Assembly (NCBI GenBank): GCA_025642065.1
Contig: JAODUP010000321.1
Coordinates: 800,001-864,000, forward strand
Origin: Paralvinella palmiformis
Taxonomy: Eukaryota > Annelida > Polychaeta > Terebellida > Alvinellidae
Reading direction: 5' to 3'
Length of the DNA stretch: 64,000 nucleotides
The position numbers and the translations under genes were made by a program. Below, piece after piece: positions 1 through 11,869 of the stretch. The notes under the pieces were generated by a model that did no database searches, was not told the DNA's origin, and saw only the letters and a list, made by a program, of their open reading frames with translations. Position 1 is the stretch's first letter, and each line of letters begins with the position of its first letter.

Positions 1-156
1 ACAATGTAAAACTAGATGGCAACTTGCCTTCGGTTAGGATTCGATAATTTCTCTGAAAGCTGTCATAACCCGGACACATCTCTACGTACGCCGGCGGAGC
101 AACTCGTCCAAGTATTGATATCGTGTTTTCATAAATATTGAAGTTAGCAAGACTCT
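1..156 (-). CDS. Internal exon of an unrecognised secreted/membrane protein (runs off window)
   Basis: Seen: on the minus strand a strong acceptor (TTTGTGTTTTGCAG) precedes base 156, and one frame stays open for 51 codons to the window edge. The frame fits the upstream exon: that exon ends with one base (G) and this one starts AG AGT CTT, giving Glu-Ser-Leu. The peptide has no low-complexity content and includes AYVEMCPGYDSF with one Cys. The donor lies outside the window. Inference: this is the last visible of five exons (3938 to 1) of one gene. The phase-1 introns and the sequons in neighbouring exons suggest an extracellular protein. I do not recognise the family. Confidence 0.6.
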
Positions 157-563
157 CTGCAAAACACAAAGATGGTGCCGCGTCTTTCACTGACAGCTGC
201 GAGTCGTTCACGGGTTTACAGTAGAGGTGCTGCCATCTGGTGACAGTTGTAACGTTTATCAGAACCGTTGTGGCAATAACATCGCTGTTTGAGGATGAAC
301 ACCGAATAATCATATCGAAGCTGATGTGATCTGTAGGTAACACAACGAATGAAGACAATATACAGGTGAATATGGTATAGTGTAATCGTTTGTTTGGCCT
401 CATGGATAGCGCGTTGGAATTTTTCCCTTTTGGGAAATTGTAAATTTTTTTTTTTTAAGAAATTTAAAGTCCTATTTATTTGAAAGCCCCGGGGAAAAAT
501 TTCAGACAATATGCGACTCCTCATTTGAGGTTGCCAGCCACGTAAAATAACTGCCATTTCAGC

Positions 564-661
<98 letters not shown>

Positions 662-1075
662 GCCGGTTCTTCTACCGTCCCTCTTTAATTGAGATGATAC
701 CCCCGTTAAACGAGTTACACCACCATCTATCCTTTAAGCCGAAAAAAACAACACTGAGTTGGCCCGAAAAACTCTGAGTCACTAACGCGATTCGACACCG
801 TGGCTCTCGACCAAAGGGATTCGCGCATTATCTCAAGACGATTGGAGATAACAAATGAAATGACAACACGAAGTTATGTAAATAAAAAAAAAACCCGGAA
901 AGGCTAATTATTGATAACAGCACTATTTCGCATTTCAAATACTTAGAGCATTTTAATTATGACATAACTGCTAATTATATGATTAGAAAGAAACGATTTA
1001 TCAATAACAGCCCATCAAATCTATGTTTGTTTTCGTTATTGAAGGTCAATCTTCTGATAGGAAATAGATAGTTAC
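157..1075 (-). other. Intron with (ATT)n tract
   Basis: This is the intron between the exons at 1076-1351 and 1-156. Its minus-strand ends are GTAACT and TTTTGCAG. It holds an (ATT)n microsatellite at 564-660, an A/T-rich stretch, and no convincing coding sequence. The 113-residue frame at 216-557 crosses homopolymers and lacks splice support. Confidence 0.5.
564..660. repeat. (ATT)n microsatellite
   Basis: Perfect ATT repeat of about 32 units. The 3' hairpin of the window's LINE family is not present beside it, so it is not obviously a LINE tail. Confidence 0.95.
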
Positions 1076-1351
1076 CTTTCTCATCATCGAGGATGGACTC
1101 CAAGGTGTATCGGGTAGATATATAGAAATGGCTGGGATCGATGACGAATGGATTACTTTCTAAGTCAATCTCTAATCCATCTCGCGACGCATTAATTATG
1201 TAACAGCGAACAGAGGGCGCTGATTGGTTAACACTCGATGACGTCAGCCGTTCAGTGAAGTATAATTGTATGATTGGCTGTTGTGGAGGTATCGTTGTTG
1301 GTATGAGAGCTCTGTGATTGGCGATCGACCAAAGTAGACTCCGTCCTTGAT
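1076..1351 (-). CDS. Symmetric phase 1-1 exon of the same unrecognised extracellular protein
   Basis: Seen: the minus-strand acceptor is GTGATCATTTCAG and the donor is AAAG|GTAACT. The 276-bp exon is open throughout and encodes 92 residues. A phase-1 intron lies on each side (G|AT CAA at the start, GAG AAA G at the end). It contains two N-glycosylation sequons (NQS in VNQSAPSV and NAS in YIINASRDG), a single Cys (VRCYI) and a Pro-rich stretch (IPTTIPPQQP). Symmetric phase-1 exons are typical of extracellular modules such as Ig or FN3, but I cannot assign a fold. It joins in frame to the exons on both sides. A perfect TGACGTCA lies inside at 1239-1246 and is probably incidental. Exon identity is fairly sure; function is unknown. 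Confidence 0.65.
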
Positions 1352-2552
1352 CTGAAATGATCACAAGTAGACAATAAAATCATCATCATTGGGGATCACT
1401 AATAAATAACACATACAGAAGTTGTTGCTCGTAATCTGGAAAGGTTGGCCCGTCACAAAATAGTTTGATGAATTGATCAATTGTGTACGAGCATGATGGG
1501 TTAGTAAATGCTACGTTTAGTCTGGTAACAATCGGAACGAGCTGACCCATAGCTGACCCATAGCATGGTGCTCAGCGATCTACTAACAGCGCCACGGCAG
1601 GGCTAGGACGCGAGCGAGCGGGGAGACATCGACGACCGGACACAAGAATCCACCGGGAAAAATCTACACGTCGGCCGCATACAAGAAAAGGGAGCAATCA
1701 GTTCTAGTCGTCGATTATATGCAAGGAGATCGCTGATGAATCGTATCTGTCGACTGCGCCACGAGACTAGCCACAAATCGTCTTTGTGGCGTTCGCACGT
1801 GGAACGCGTTAAATTATAATTAAGAAATACGACCGGCCTCGTCCTGAAATATTCCTCGGCTAGAGGCCGATATTTTGGTCCGCGAGGAAACTTCAATTTT
1901 TATCAAAGTGCTCACTAAATAATTTCCATATTGGAAAATGTGCAACAGACATTATCGCCTCACTACTCCCCCCCCCCCCCGAAAAAAACTGTCTTTAATC
2001 AGGTCTGTTTAAACTGGGTCAGTCTTCATCGACAAGAAGAATTTAGACGAACTACGTTAGCCAATTTTCTGATTGATGCGTGCGGTGCAAATCTAGTTAG
2101 CGGCGCATTTTCGGGAAGCGTTTTCTGAATTTGTCTATCAGGTGGAGCACCCCCGTTCTGTTTGGGAGAATCGGAAAGTATTGGGATTGCATCGCGAAGT
2201 GCGAGACGAAATTTTATGAACATCTCGACAGCGACGATGTATCTCGTGATAAAGTATTTCTGACGATAGTCCCGTTTTTCAGACCGTGTAGTAGATGAGA
2301 CGACTTATACCAGTTTTTGAATAGGGATGGATCAGGTGGAGGAAGGTGGAAAATAGGCCATAAGTGAAAATGTAGGATCATGGATTAAATGTCTGATGTC
2401 GTTTCAATATTATAGTTCATCTCGAAAACTAGTTCAGTTAGAATACTCGCGAGTGGCTCAAAATACTTTTATGTAATATCACAAGGGGATAGCATTATAA
2501 TGCTAAGAGGAGACGAGGTTCTTATATTAAGTTATGTTTAAAGTAATGAAAC

Positions 2553-2616
<64 letters not shown>

Positions 2617-2839
2617 ATATATATGTGTGTGTGTGTGTGTGCGTGTGTGTGTTGTGTGTGCGCGCGCGATAACTCACTCACGCACTCAAACCCACGCGCA
2701 CTCACTCACTCATTCAACCAGTCAGTCAGTCAGTCACTCTTAAAACTCTCACCGAAAATGTAATTAAAACCTGATTTCCTGGATTCCAAATTAAATTCGA
2801 TCTGGCCAAAATGTAACCCGACAGCGAATCAAAACATAC
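1352..2839 (-). other. Intron, no gene seen
   Basis: This is the intron between the exons at 2840-3059 and 1076-1351. It contains a short C run at 1970-1980, an (AT)n/(GT)n compound microsatellite at 2554-2668 and CA/CTCA-like DNA to 2740. The 97-residue minus frame at 1603-1896 has complex composition, but I could not find a consistent acceptor and donor, so I do not call it. Confidence 0.45.
2554..2668. repeat. (AT)n-(GT)n compound microsatellite
   Basis: About 26 AT units pass directly into GT repeats with AT interruptions. Confidence 0.95.
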
Positions 2840-3059
2840 CTTGATCGAAAGCTGTACAGCCATGGTCGAACAATGGGCACGTGTTAACAATCGATTCTAG
2901 CTGCCACTCGAAGGTAGTCAATCTAACATTACATGGCGCGCCATAGACATCCATAGGGTGAAATGGGGTTGGGGGGGGGGGGGGTCGAGGATTGGGGGGT
3001 GGCGTCAAATCCAATAGCAATTTAGTATTGTAATGCCCGAGAGTTGGCATATATATGCT
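2840..3059 (-). CDS. Exon of the same gene, 5' border uncertain, contains a poly-Pro slippage run
   Basis: Seen: the 3' end is firm, with CAAG|GTATGT on the minus strand leaving phase 1, which matches the next exon. The C-terminal part has ordinary coding texture and three Cys (GAPCNVRL, NTCPLFDHGC). The left border is open. Starting at 3059 keeps phase 0, as the previous exon requires, but the acceptor (ATCGAG) is poor. The frame then runs through a 14-base C tract (poly-Pro). The first AG after that tract (exon 2840-2922) would need phase 2, which does not fit the previous exon. Transcript data would settle it. Product: part of the unrecognised extracellular protein. Confidence 0.4.
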
Positions 3060-3401
3060 CTCGATCATTTGTTAATGGCACGCCGAACAATATGAAGCCA
3101 TGCCGAGTATTGAGATTAACGAGATAGGACGGCAAACGAACGCCGCTGATGTTACCCTTGCCGTAGAGGTGGCGCTATCTGGCGGATTAACATTGACGAA
3201 GGAAGGAAGGAAAGAAGGAGACGGCTAATGTCAGTTCATAGAGCAGACAATGGGAAGACACATACTGTACGGTTGCCGTATCTCTTATACGCGCTACTCT
3301 TCCGCTACGAAGCAGCCGGGCTCATTAAAAGCAGACAATAGCAACAGAGTAATATCATTTGTGTAGTCCCCAGATTCTCATAAATATCTGCAACAATTCA
3401 C

Positions 3402-3527
3402 CAGTCGGCAGTTTGGTGACATATCGCTCACAATATATCTAGCTGTCACCCTAACGTAACTCGGCCATTCCCCGTCGTCGCACTCGCAGGTTAAAGAATG
3501 ACCGACGCTCTCTAGATCAGCTACAAA
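3402..3527 (-). CDS. Cys-containing exon of the same unrecognised protein
   Basis: Seen: the minus-strand acceptor is CTTGTTTAATACAG, followed by 42 open codons. The peptide includes SLTCECDDGEWPSYVRV and ends near SPNCRL, and only this frame is open. Two donors are possible: CTG|GTGAAT (end 3402) and ATT|GTGAGC (end 3432). Both leave phase 0. The exon starts in phase 0, which matches the end of the exon at 3869-3938. The closely spaced Cys and hydrophilic composition fit an extracellular domain. I do not recognise the family. Confidence 0.55.
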
Positions 3528-3868
3528 CTGTATTAAACAAGGATTATAAAAGCTTTATCACAGGCATAATACTCAACAAGAGGTCATTACGAAGTGGCCG
3601 TATCTCTGTCGCTGTGTGTGTGTGTGCGTGTATGTGAGCGCGTGTGTGCGTGCGCGTACTGAAGCAAAATCATTAACCTTAAATCGCAGTTGTTAACCCG
3701 ATAAGTACGGTGGCGCCCCCAACCGATTATCAGTTGTTTTGGTGACACGAGACGCCGACTGACAGCGACACTTGAGGTGTTCAGTAAACTTCGCCATCGA
3801 GGAGTCGTTTTCGGCGGAGTAAATATATGATTTCATAAATCTGCGAGAGCAAATTACGAGCGAGTTAC

Positions 3869-3938
3869 TGATCCAGGAGAGCTGTTTATGTTATATTTAG
3901 CACACATTATACGAGGCCCGTTTGACGATGTGATGGCG
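3869..3938 (-). CDS. Short exon of the same unrecognised protein
   Basis: Seen: the minus-strand acceptor is TTGGCAACTTCCAG and the donor is TCA|GTAACT. It has 23 open codons including RIMCAKYNINSS, which carries an N-S-S sequon. It starts in phase 2 and ends in phase 0, so it joins in frame to the exon at 3527. It is short, so chance is not excluded. The phase match with the next exon is the main support. The exon feeding its 5' side was not found. Confidence 0.42.
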
Positions 3939-4075
3939 CTGGAAGTTGCCAAGAAGAAAAAACAACAACACAACCTGCGGCCTGTTCCTTTTTGTATTAG
4001 CTCTAAACAACTTTATGTTGGGTAGATCGTTAACAACTTGTCAATGTCCACTCCACACAGGCGCACACAGTGTTA

Positions 4076-4275
4076 CTATATATATATATATATATATATA
4101 TATGCTAACCGGATTCGAGCCTTAGACGAAGACCCGGGTACATTGCTTTGTAGGGCAGGTAACCATAGTCCTGTAAACAAAATGTTTGACATCTTCAGCA
4201 CGGTCGAGCACGCACACGCACACACACACACACACAGAGCGAGGGAGAGAGAGAGAGAGAACGTATATATATATA
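4076..4275. repeat. Microsatellite cluster with a tRNA-like fragment between
   Basis: An (AT)n tract at 4076-4103 and (CA)n/(GA)n/(TA)n tracts at 4209-4275 flank a non-repetitive piece. That piece carries a B-box-like GGCTCGAATCCGG on the minus strand near 4106-4120, probably a SINE fragment. Confidence 0.6.
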
Positions 4276-4394
4276 TCTGCACGCGAAGCAGGAATAAAGA
4301 TATTTTTGACGTAAAACCTTCTCCGTCCTCTATTTAATGCGTTGACCACAAATCGGATAAGATCAAAGATCGAACGTCGAATTTTTTCGTCTAA

Positions 4395-4590
4395 GGTTAA
4401 GTTGGTTTGTTGGTTGGGTTGATTAACCGGTCACGTCAGGGACATATGGCCGAGAGTCAAATTCCCAGGAAAACATCCAACATACACAGCCACGAGTCGG
4501 GTTTGAACTCGCAGCCCGAAGGTTTGCAGGGCAACGATCTAGTCACTTCGCCATTGGAGTGTCTTTCTAAGGCTATATACCAAAGATTAC
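4395..4590 (-). mobile_element. tRNA-derived SINE (minus strand)
   Basis: Read on the minus strand it has an A-box-like TGGCGAAGTGACTAG and a B-box GAGTTCAAACCCGACT at tRNA spacing. The 3' tail is rich in CCAAC/CAAAC (plus strand GTTGGTTTGTTGGTTGGG). The open frame on the plus strand here is a shadow of this element. I did not find a clear target-site duplication. Confidence 0.6.
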
Positions 4591-5434
4591 TTCCCTTTAA
4601 TCCTCCCATGGACAGCTATTTGTAGCAGTCAGTCATAGACTCACAATATTTAGTTCATTCTCAGATTCAGTCGACTACGAATTTGTATTTGACCCTATTG
4701 ATACCAAACCACAAAGTTCAGTCTGGTATGGTGTCGTAACCTGGAGGACTTAAGTCGTCTCGGATTGTAGCTTTTCACGTCATCATGGAACCGTTACCGT
4801 TTGTAACAATTCACTTTTATGCAGACAATAATTAATAATTGACGAAAATTGACATCTCTTTTCGAGTTTTCGCGCCGAAAAAACTAGGTCATTCCGCTTT
4901 TGTGACAGAAGAATCAGGATAATAATTATATCAGAGAATTGAGAGATGATGCGGCGATGACAATGACGTACGAATGAAGAAGAGTCTTTAAGACAGAGTC
5001 CTAATAGAATAACCCAGTCTTTATCTCCCCCCCCCCATCAACTCACAGCATATGTGGCTGAATACCCTCAAACAGCTGGATGCTTCACTCTTTAGGCTAA
5101 CGAGCCAAAGATAGTTTCTCCCATTACACCTGTTGCTGAAATGTCAACTTTATTACACTTATCCCACAATGGTTGCTTACCTGTTTGTCTCGTATCAGTA
5201 GACTTTATTTCAAAGACGTTTCAGGCTATATTTAGAAAGAACAGAAAGAGAGAGAAAAACCTCCAACCCGCATCTCTCCGTATATAACGCGACGCCAGGT
5301 TAGTTTGGCGGAAATTCATCTTGAACGCATCGCCGTCTTGATGTCAGCAGAATGGTCATCTACTGTAGCTAGGAGAAAAATGCTACGACATTCTACATCC
5401 TGTCTCTACATAATCCCCTCAAATTTTCCCCTAA

Positions 5435-5470
<36 letters not shown>

Positions 5471-6173
5471 CATCTATCTGTGAATTTAACGTATTTCCTA
5501 CCTCTTCCCCAGTTTTCCTACCTGTCTTTCATCACCCCCCCCATCCGTTTCTCGATGTTGCCCTGTAGGCCAACAGGAAGACACGTTATATGCTAAATGT
5601 CATCGAGCGCCGATCCCGTCGTGTATTTGTTAATAACCATCTAACTGGTCACCGACTAGGATTTCACCACTCACTGGATCCAGTGGTTACGTATCCATGG
5701 CAACAGTTTTTCTGAGAAAAGCGCAGATTGCTCTAAAGTAATTCACTGTTTAACCAAGCCGCCGTTATTTGAAAAACATCCATAATGCTTACCTGTGTAT
5801 GACCTACGGAGCCTAGCTTAGGGCAAATATCTGTGCACAGCTAGAAATATTAGCTTGATGATCCCTTAGTTGTCAGACAGACAGACAGACAGACAATATA
5901 TATATATATATCGAGAGACAGAAAGAGAGACAGATTGAAAGACAGACAGACAGACAGACGGACGGACGGACAGGCAAACAGTCAGACATTTATAAAGAGA
6001 CAGACAGACAGACAGACCGGTGCTTAGGTAAATAATCACGTACGTATGCACACACATAGACACATCCGAACACATTTACGCACGCGAACATACATGGACA
6101 CAAGTGCAGCTATACTTGCATTTACGCATGCGCGAATGCGCACGCACGCATACTTAAAAATTTGTATTTGAAA
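4591..6173. other. Non-coding stretch with microsatellites and weak exon candidates
   Basis: It contains (TCTA)n at 5439-5478 and degenerate (GACA)n/(AT)n at 5877-6020. Two minus-strand segments have good splice borders and an open frame: 5047-5135 (acceptor ACATTTCAG, donor GTGAGT, 29 codons) and 5793-5840 (acceptor ATTTCTAG, donor CAG|GTAAGC, 16 codons). Their phases do not join directly to the exon at 3938, so I leave them as candidates. No other gene was seen. Confidence 0.4.
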
Positions 6174-6182
6174 ACAAACTTG

Positions 6183-6518
6183 GTTGGTTTGGTTTTGTTG
6201 TTCGGGGAGAATCCCCATGCTGTCGCTTAATCAGCACAGCCTTTATATTGGAGTGGTTGAGAAAAATCCTCCCCCACCGAAATACCCTGAGGTGGTCACT
6301 GCCAGAGTGTTTTACGTCCTCAGGGGGTTTTTAACGTCCCCCTTTATTTTAAATAATTCAGTGGAGACGGCAGCGCCATTTAACGTGGTCAGCCACCCAC
6401 GATGTAGTGAGCCGAGCAATTAATCCCTGGAAAAGTTTCGACCTCTTACGGGGTTCGAACCTGCGACCGTTTGCACCAAGTGATGGGTGCTTAACCGCTA
6501 GGCCACAGAAGCTCACTT
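6183..6518 (-). mobile_element. tRNA-derived SINE, family S1, with 9-bp target-site duplication
   Basis: The tRNA-like head is at the right end (minus strand): A-box TGGCCTAGCGGTTAAGCAC and B-box CAGGTTCGAACCCCG. A body and a CCAAACCAACC-type tail follow. The element is flanked by perfect copies of ACAAACTTG at 6174-6182 and 6519-6527. It is nearly collinear with the copy at 37537-37904. The good boundaries suggest a fairly recent insertion. Confidence 0.85.
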
Positions 6519-6527
6519 ACAAACTTG

Positions 6528-6649
6528 TGAAAACGTATCCAGACATATAGCAGACCACTGTTCTGACTTGTATCTCATAAATAATTTAACAGGTGATTTA
6601 ACTGCCAAGTTTGATTATCTCAACACACGCACAGACGAACGCAGTCACT

Positions 6650-6681
<32 letters not shown>

Positions 6682-8267
6682 GAGAGAAAGAGAGAGAACG
6701 TATATATAACCCAGTATTTAACTTCCATAAATATTGTTAATTCATTTTGATGACCGGTAAATAAAACCTTCCCAAATACAATTATTTTTTCAAGTGTCGT
6801 CATTTTAGCGATTGCTGTAATTAGTGTCTCAGAAAATGATGATACTACTACTACTACTACTACTACTACTGCCACTACTGTTGCTGTTGGTGCTGCCGTT
6901 GCAGGGCCTCACCACAGCGAAGGGCACTGCACATCTCCAGATGAGTGTTAGAACCTGTTTTTTTTGTATGGGATCTTTCACATGAAAATTGCCCTCCAGT
7001 CATGTTTCCCAGGTAAGATCATTGATGAGGTTAATCAATTCACTTACTGCTGCTGATACTGTCGTTGCTGCTAGTAGCGTGGTTGGCCACACACATACAT
7101 TTAGTACCTGGATGTAAACCCCGGTCGTGCTGGCTATATATGAAGGATGTTTCATCTTTAATTACGACTCATTAGCTCGACCCAGTTAGTTCACTATGTT
7201 ATAGACATTCACGTTTTGTGTTTAGATTTACACAAATATAACCATCCACTGCCTCCCTTTCCTTGCCCTCCCCCCAAAACCAATAACTAATATACCCGGG
7301 AAAAATAATTTCACAGTTCGGTCACTGGCATTTTGCGCAGACTCCCCGATCACGTGATCGGCAGACATGTTGTGCGATGATTAGCCATAATATCGCTCGG
7401 CCAGCAGACGATCTCGGCTTATTCTGCCTACTGTCGTCCCATTTGTCAGCTTCTAGTCGGCGATTCGCTACTAATTAGCTCCGGTCAGACCTGGCCACAA
7501 AAAAAACAGACGACCAAATGTCGACTGTCAAAAGACTAAATTGTTCGCTTCTCGCCTGCTTCAGTTACCGAATATTGATGTCAAATGCTGACTCTGGGGT
7601 CACACTTCATTAACCCGACAAAGATATGGCTAAGATTTACGGCCATGTTTATAGTAAAGGTGTAGATATATCACGGCTAATAGTGCTAAACAGATAGACG
7701 GATTGGCGGACGGATAAGCTGACGTACGGACGGACGAACGGATGTATGGGTGGGGCACCCGTACAGATACGCGCGTGTACGTACACACGGACACTCCGAT
7801 TCTTTAGTCCACACAACACAATCCGCACGACTTAGACATTATAACAATCCACACAGATTCGCTTCAATCTAATCCTCACGCCACTAGTTAGAACCCAGGT
7901 AAGAGTTCGCGTAAAGTAATGAATTCGAGACATCTACAAGCGCCCCCCCTCCTCCGTCTCCACCCTCCCGCCCGCCGGACGATAATCGTTCACTAGTTTT
8001 CCTCATCCGTTACTTGTAGAGAACTCCATCCGGCCTATCCCATCAGTTTAAAGCTTCAATGTGACACTTAAAGTGGAGTAGGCAAATGTTTCCTGGAAAG
8101 ATTGCCAAAAATGGGCACTTACACATCGATGTCCTAGTCATACATCCCGATACGTCAGAAGAAAAGTTCCTGAATTTTGTTTTGATCAGATCCAAATAGA
8201 AATAAAATGTGACAAAAACAACTTCACAAATTTACTTGATGTCATAGGTACAGCAAGCAAGACTAGG

Positions 8268-8271
<4 letters not shown>
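6528..8271. other. No gene seen; microsatellites and a possible old SINE
   Basis: It holds (CA)n/(GA)n at 6655-6700 and (CTA)n at 6842-6871. A stretch at 6895-7140 carries a tRNA B-box-like GGGTTTACATCC on the minus strand. GC-moderate unique DNA and GGAC-type short repeats follow near 7690-7740. No exon with convincing borders was found. Confidence 0.4.
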
Positions 8272-8303
<32 letters not shown>

Positions 8304-8338
8304 TCTCTGTGGTCTCTTTCTCCCTCCCCCCCTCTCTC
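8272..8338. repeat. (CT)n microsatellite
   Basis: Pure CT repeat to about 8300, then interrupted CT/CCCT DNA. Confidence 0.9.
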
Positions 8339-8726
8339 TGGACACAAGGACCACCGAAACAAATGAGGCATTTTGCCGAAGACAATGCCAGATGGTGAGG
8401 ACTTTGAACGACTGATTGTAACCGAGGTTACAACGAGACTAAGGCGATACTTATAATACCCAGGTTATATGTGTACACAACTTACATATTGTAATATTCT
8501 GCATAAATTTGATAAAATAACAATCCACGTAATTTGGATATTATAAAAATCCAATCCAATTTAGATCAAATATAATAATCCACGTAACTTGGAGATGAAA
8601 ACAGTCCAAGCAACTTCGACATTATAACAGTTCCCATAATTAGTACGTTATATTAATCCACATAACTTGGACATAACCTATAGTTTTGAGGTTGACAATC
8701 TTGTTTTGTCAATTTGTGCTACTGGA

Positions 8727-9912
8727 TCGGTGTACTTATAACACACGACCGGATATGTGTACTTATAATACATGACTTGATCGGTGTACTTATAACACAT
8801 GACTGGATCGGTGTACTTATAACACATGACTGGATCGGTGTACTTATAACACACGACCGGATATGTGTACTTATAACACATGACAGGATCGGTGTACTTA
8901 TAACACATGACTGGATCGGTGTACTTATAACACACGACCGGATATGTGTACTTATAATACATGACTTGATCGGTGTACTTATAACACATGACTGGATCGG
9001 TGTACTTATAACACATGACTGGATCGGTGTACTTATAACACACGACCGGATATGTGTACTTATAACACATGACAGGATCGGTGTACTTATAACACATGAC
9101 TGGATCGGTGTACTTATAACACATGACTGGATCGGTGTACTTATAACATATGACTGGGTCGGTGTACTTATAACACATGATTGGATCGGTGTACTTATAA
9201 CACACGACCGGATATGTGTACTTATAACACATGAATGGATCGGTATACTTATAATACATGACTGGATCGGTGTGCTTATAACACATGACAGGATCGGTGT
9301 ACTTATAACACATGACAGGATCGGTGTACTTATAACACATGACTGGATCGGTGTACTTATAACACATGACTGGATCGGTATACTTATAACACATGACTGG
9401 ATCGGTACACTTATAACACACGACCGGATATGTGTACTTATAACACATGATTGGATCAGTATACTTATAACACACGACCGGATCGGTGTACTTATAATAC
9501 ACGACCGGATATGTGTACTTATAACACACGGCAGGATCGGTGTACTTACAACACACGACCGGATATGTGTACTTATAACACATGACTGGATCGGTATACT
9601 TATAACACATGACTGGATCGGTGTACTTATAACACACGACCGGATATGTGTACTTATAACACATGATTGGATCAGTATACTTACAACACACGACAAGATC
9701 GGTGTACTTATAAGACACGACCGGATCGGTGTACTTACAACACATGACAGGATCGGTGTACTTACAACACATGACAGGATCGGTGTACTTATAAGACACG
9801 ACCGGATCGGTGTACTTATAACACACGACCGGATATGTGTACTTATAACACACGACCGGATATGTGTACTTATAACACACGACAGGATCGGTGTCCTTAT
9901 AACACACGACTA
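8727..9912. repeat. 27-bp minisatellite, about 44 copies, with 7-unit higher-order repeat
   Basis: The unit is 27 bp and contains GTACTTATAACACATGAC followed by tGGATCGGT or cGGATATGT variants. Because 27 is divisible by three, long frames stay open on both strands (408 and 409 residues). These are repeat artefacts with no independent coding evidence. The block starting at 8741 recurs exactly 189 bp (7 units) later at 8930, showing higher-order amplification. Confidence 0.97.
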
Positions 9913-11787
9913 CTTAATCACACAGAAGAACGATGTCTAGTCAACTTAGTGACGAAGAAGGTTTCAGTCAATTAGTCACAACAATATCGAGAGACATCGC
10001 TACCTGTATCTGAGGAATGTTTTATCCAATTATGTCCTTTTCCGCGGGTGTTGTCCGTCGGTCACATGTCTGAGGTATGACCAGCGTCGATGACTATAGA
10101 AACTCTGATGACAATGGCACAATCATCATCATCATCATCATCATCATCCACATCAACAAAAACAGTAGCAACAATAAACGTGTGATTTAAACAAGTAACG
10201 ATTTTAAATGATTTTATATATTTCTGGTTGTACTCCAGATTTATCAGGAAGCAAGTGGTTTCCTAAGTGAAGTTATTTTAGGTATAAGAGGTTTTTATTA
10301 GACAATTAGAGAGATAAAAAAGAGCTATATAGAGACAGACAGACAGACAGACAGACGGACGGACGGACGGACACAACTTCAGGCCGCTTGGGCAGATTAT
10401 AACTTAATCGATTGTGTCAGTCAGAGAATTAAAAAAATAAAACACGCTGTGTTATTGGAGTTACAAGTTACGAGTTGTTTACCTGACATTGTGTTATTGG
10501 AGCTACAAGTTTCAAGTTGTTTTAGCTGATATCAGTTGTTCTGAGCATTACCTGTCAATACACGTACTGGATGGTGACGTCATAAAACGGCCAATGTAAA
10601 CTGACCGAGGTTAGTTTTGCGATTTTTATGACCCGTCATAAACTGTTTTACTGTCACTTTTACTTTGATATCAGTTTGTCTACTTTTCTATCGGCGAGAC
10701 ATAAACTTTGTCAAAAAGTGTCATCACCAGAAAATGTGCCCATAATCTGAGACGATGTTGTTGTTGTTTTAATTGACAGTCAAGCTCTCATCACCGAATC
10801 TGTTTATAGTGAAATGTTGACACATGACAAAAGAGGGCTAATTTAAGGTATATTTAAAAATAAAATAAAAATAAAACAGGTCTGGAGTAAAGTTTTATTT
10901 CAACTTCTTAAACATCCACCGATATAACAAATACCGACACAGCAAAGTAAGCACCATTTGCTGAGTGTAGTCGCCAAAAAGGGAATATCTTATGAAAAGG
11001 AATAATATTAATATTAATTTCTTCCCTCAATCTATATGTTGAGTTCAGATTCCATATTGTTGAGTCTTATCAATTATATTAATTACACCAATTCGGTCAA
11101 TTTATTATGATGTCACGTTTCATTTTTTACAGTATATAATCATTTATTTGGCCTTATGTACACCCTGTACAATCATTCGTTTACGAGTCGGTAGGTTGAT
11201 GAGTGTACGGTAAAAACTGACTTAAATAAATATTTCTTAAGTATATCTGACACTTAAGTTCAGAAGAACCAACTCATCGCAGAGGTTCGTGTGACCAGAA
11301 GTGTCAACATAGCTCACTGGTAGAGTGGCGAACTGGTAAGCGATACTTATCGGTTTGAATCCACGATCATCGTTTAAATATTTCTCGTGGTGTACTAATG
11401 TCTTAGCTCGGCAGTAAATAATTAGTTGTTTTTAAATATAACAACACAAAATGCTCACCAATGAATTGACCTTGAGTTAGTCAGCTGGCAGGTGAGTTAA
11501 TTACTGACTGATTGGAGTTAGTCAGCTGGCAGGTGAGTTAATTACTGATTGATTGTATTATTTAGCCTCGGGGCTGGTCTCAATCAGGAAACGACCACGG
11601 AAAGAGAATCGTATTATCTGAACGGCGGCCCAAGAGCGGCGAGTCTTTAATTATTCGAATCTTATATTTAGCCATTTAATCTTTATTTGCGGTACTTGTG
11701 TTATAATAAAACAATCGTATTTCTGCTGAAGTATGAAAAAACAGATGTCTTATGTCATCTGTAGAGCGTGGTTTTATTTATAGAATT

Positions 11788-11789
<2 letters not shown>
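9913..11789. other. No gene seen; short repeats and a tRNA-like segment
   Basis: It holds (ATC)n at 10114-10148, (GACA/GGAC)n at 10334-10372 and a diverged tandem duplication of about 50 bp at 10448-10540. A tRNA-like segment lies at 11308-11372, with A-box TAGCTCACTGGTAGAG and B-box CGGTTTGAATCC. A 41-bp tandem duplication lies at 11474-11555. The tRNA-like segment has no obvious acceptor stem and is more likely SINE-derived than a functional tRNA gene. Confidence 0.5.

Positions 11790-11866
<77 letters not shown>
11790..11866. repeat. (AT)n microsatellite
   Basis: Uninterrupted AT repeat of about 38 units. Confidence 0.95.

Positions 11867-11869
<3 letters not shown>

Noticed and set aside
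2829..3068. Reading the Met-initiated minus-strand frame as an independent 79-residue gene
   Set aside because: The 3' end coincides with a strong splice donor whose phase matches the next exon, so it is better read as an exon.
4407..4625. 72-residue plus-strand frame
   Set aside because: It is the antisense of a tRNA-derived SINE with A and B boxes.
8678..9940. Open frames of 325-409 residues on both strands
   Set aside because: They are produced by a 27-bp minisatellite (period divisible by three) and have no flanking coding evidence.
11308..11372. Functional tRNA gene
   Set aside because: A and B boxes are present, but the acceptor stem and a convincing anticodon arm are not. It is more likely SINE-derived.
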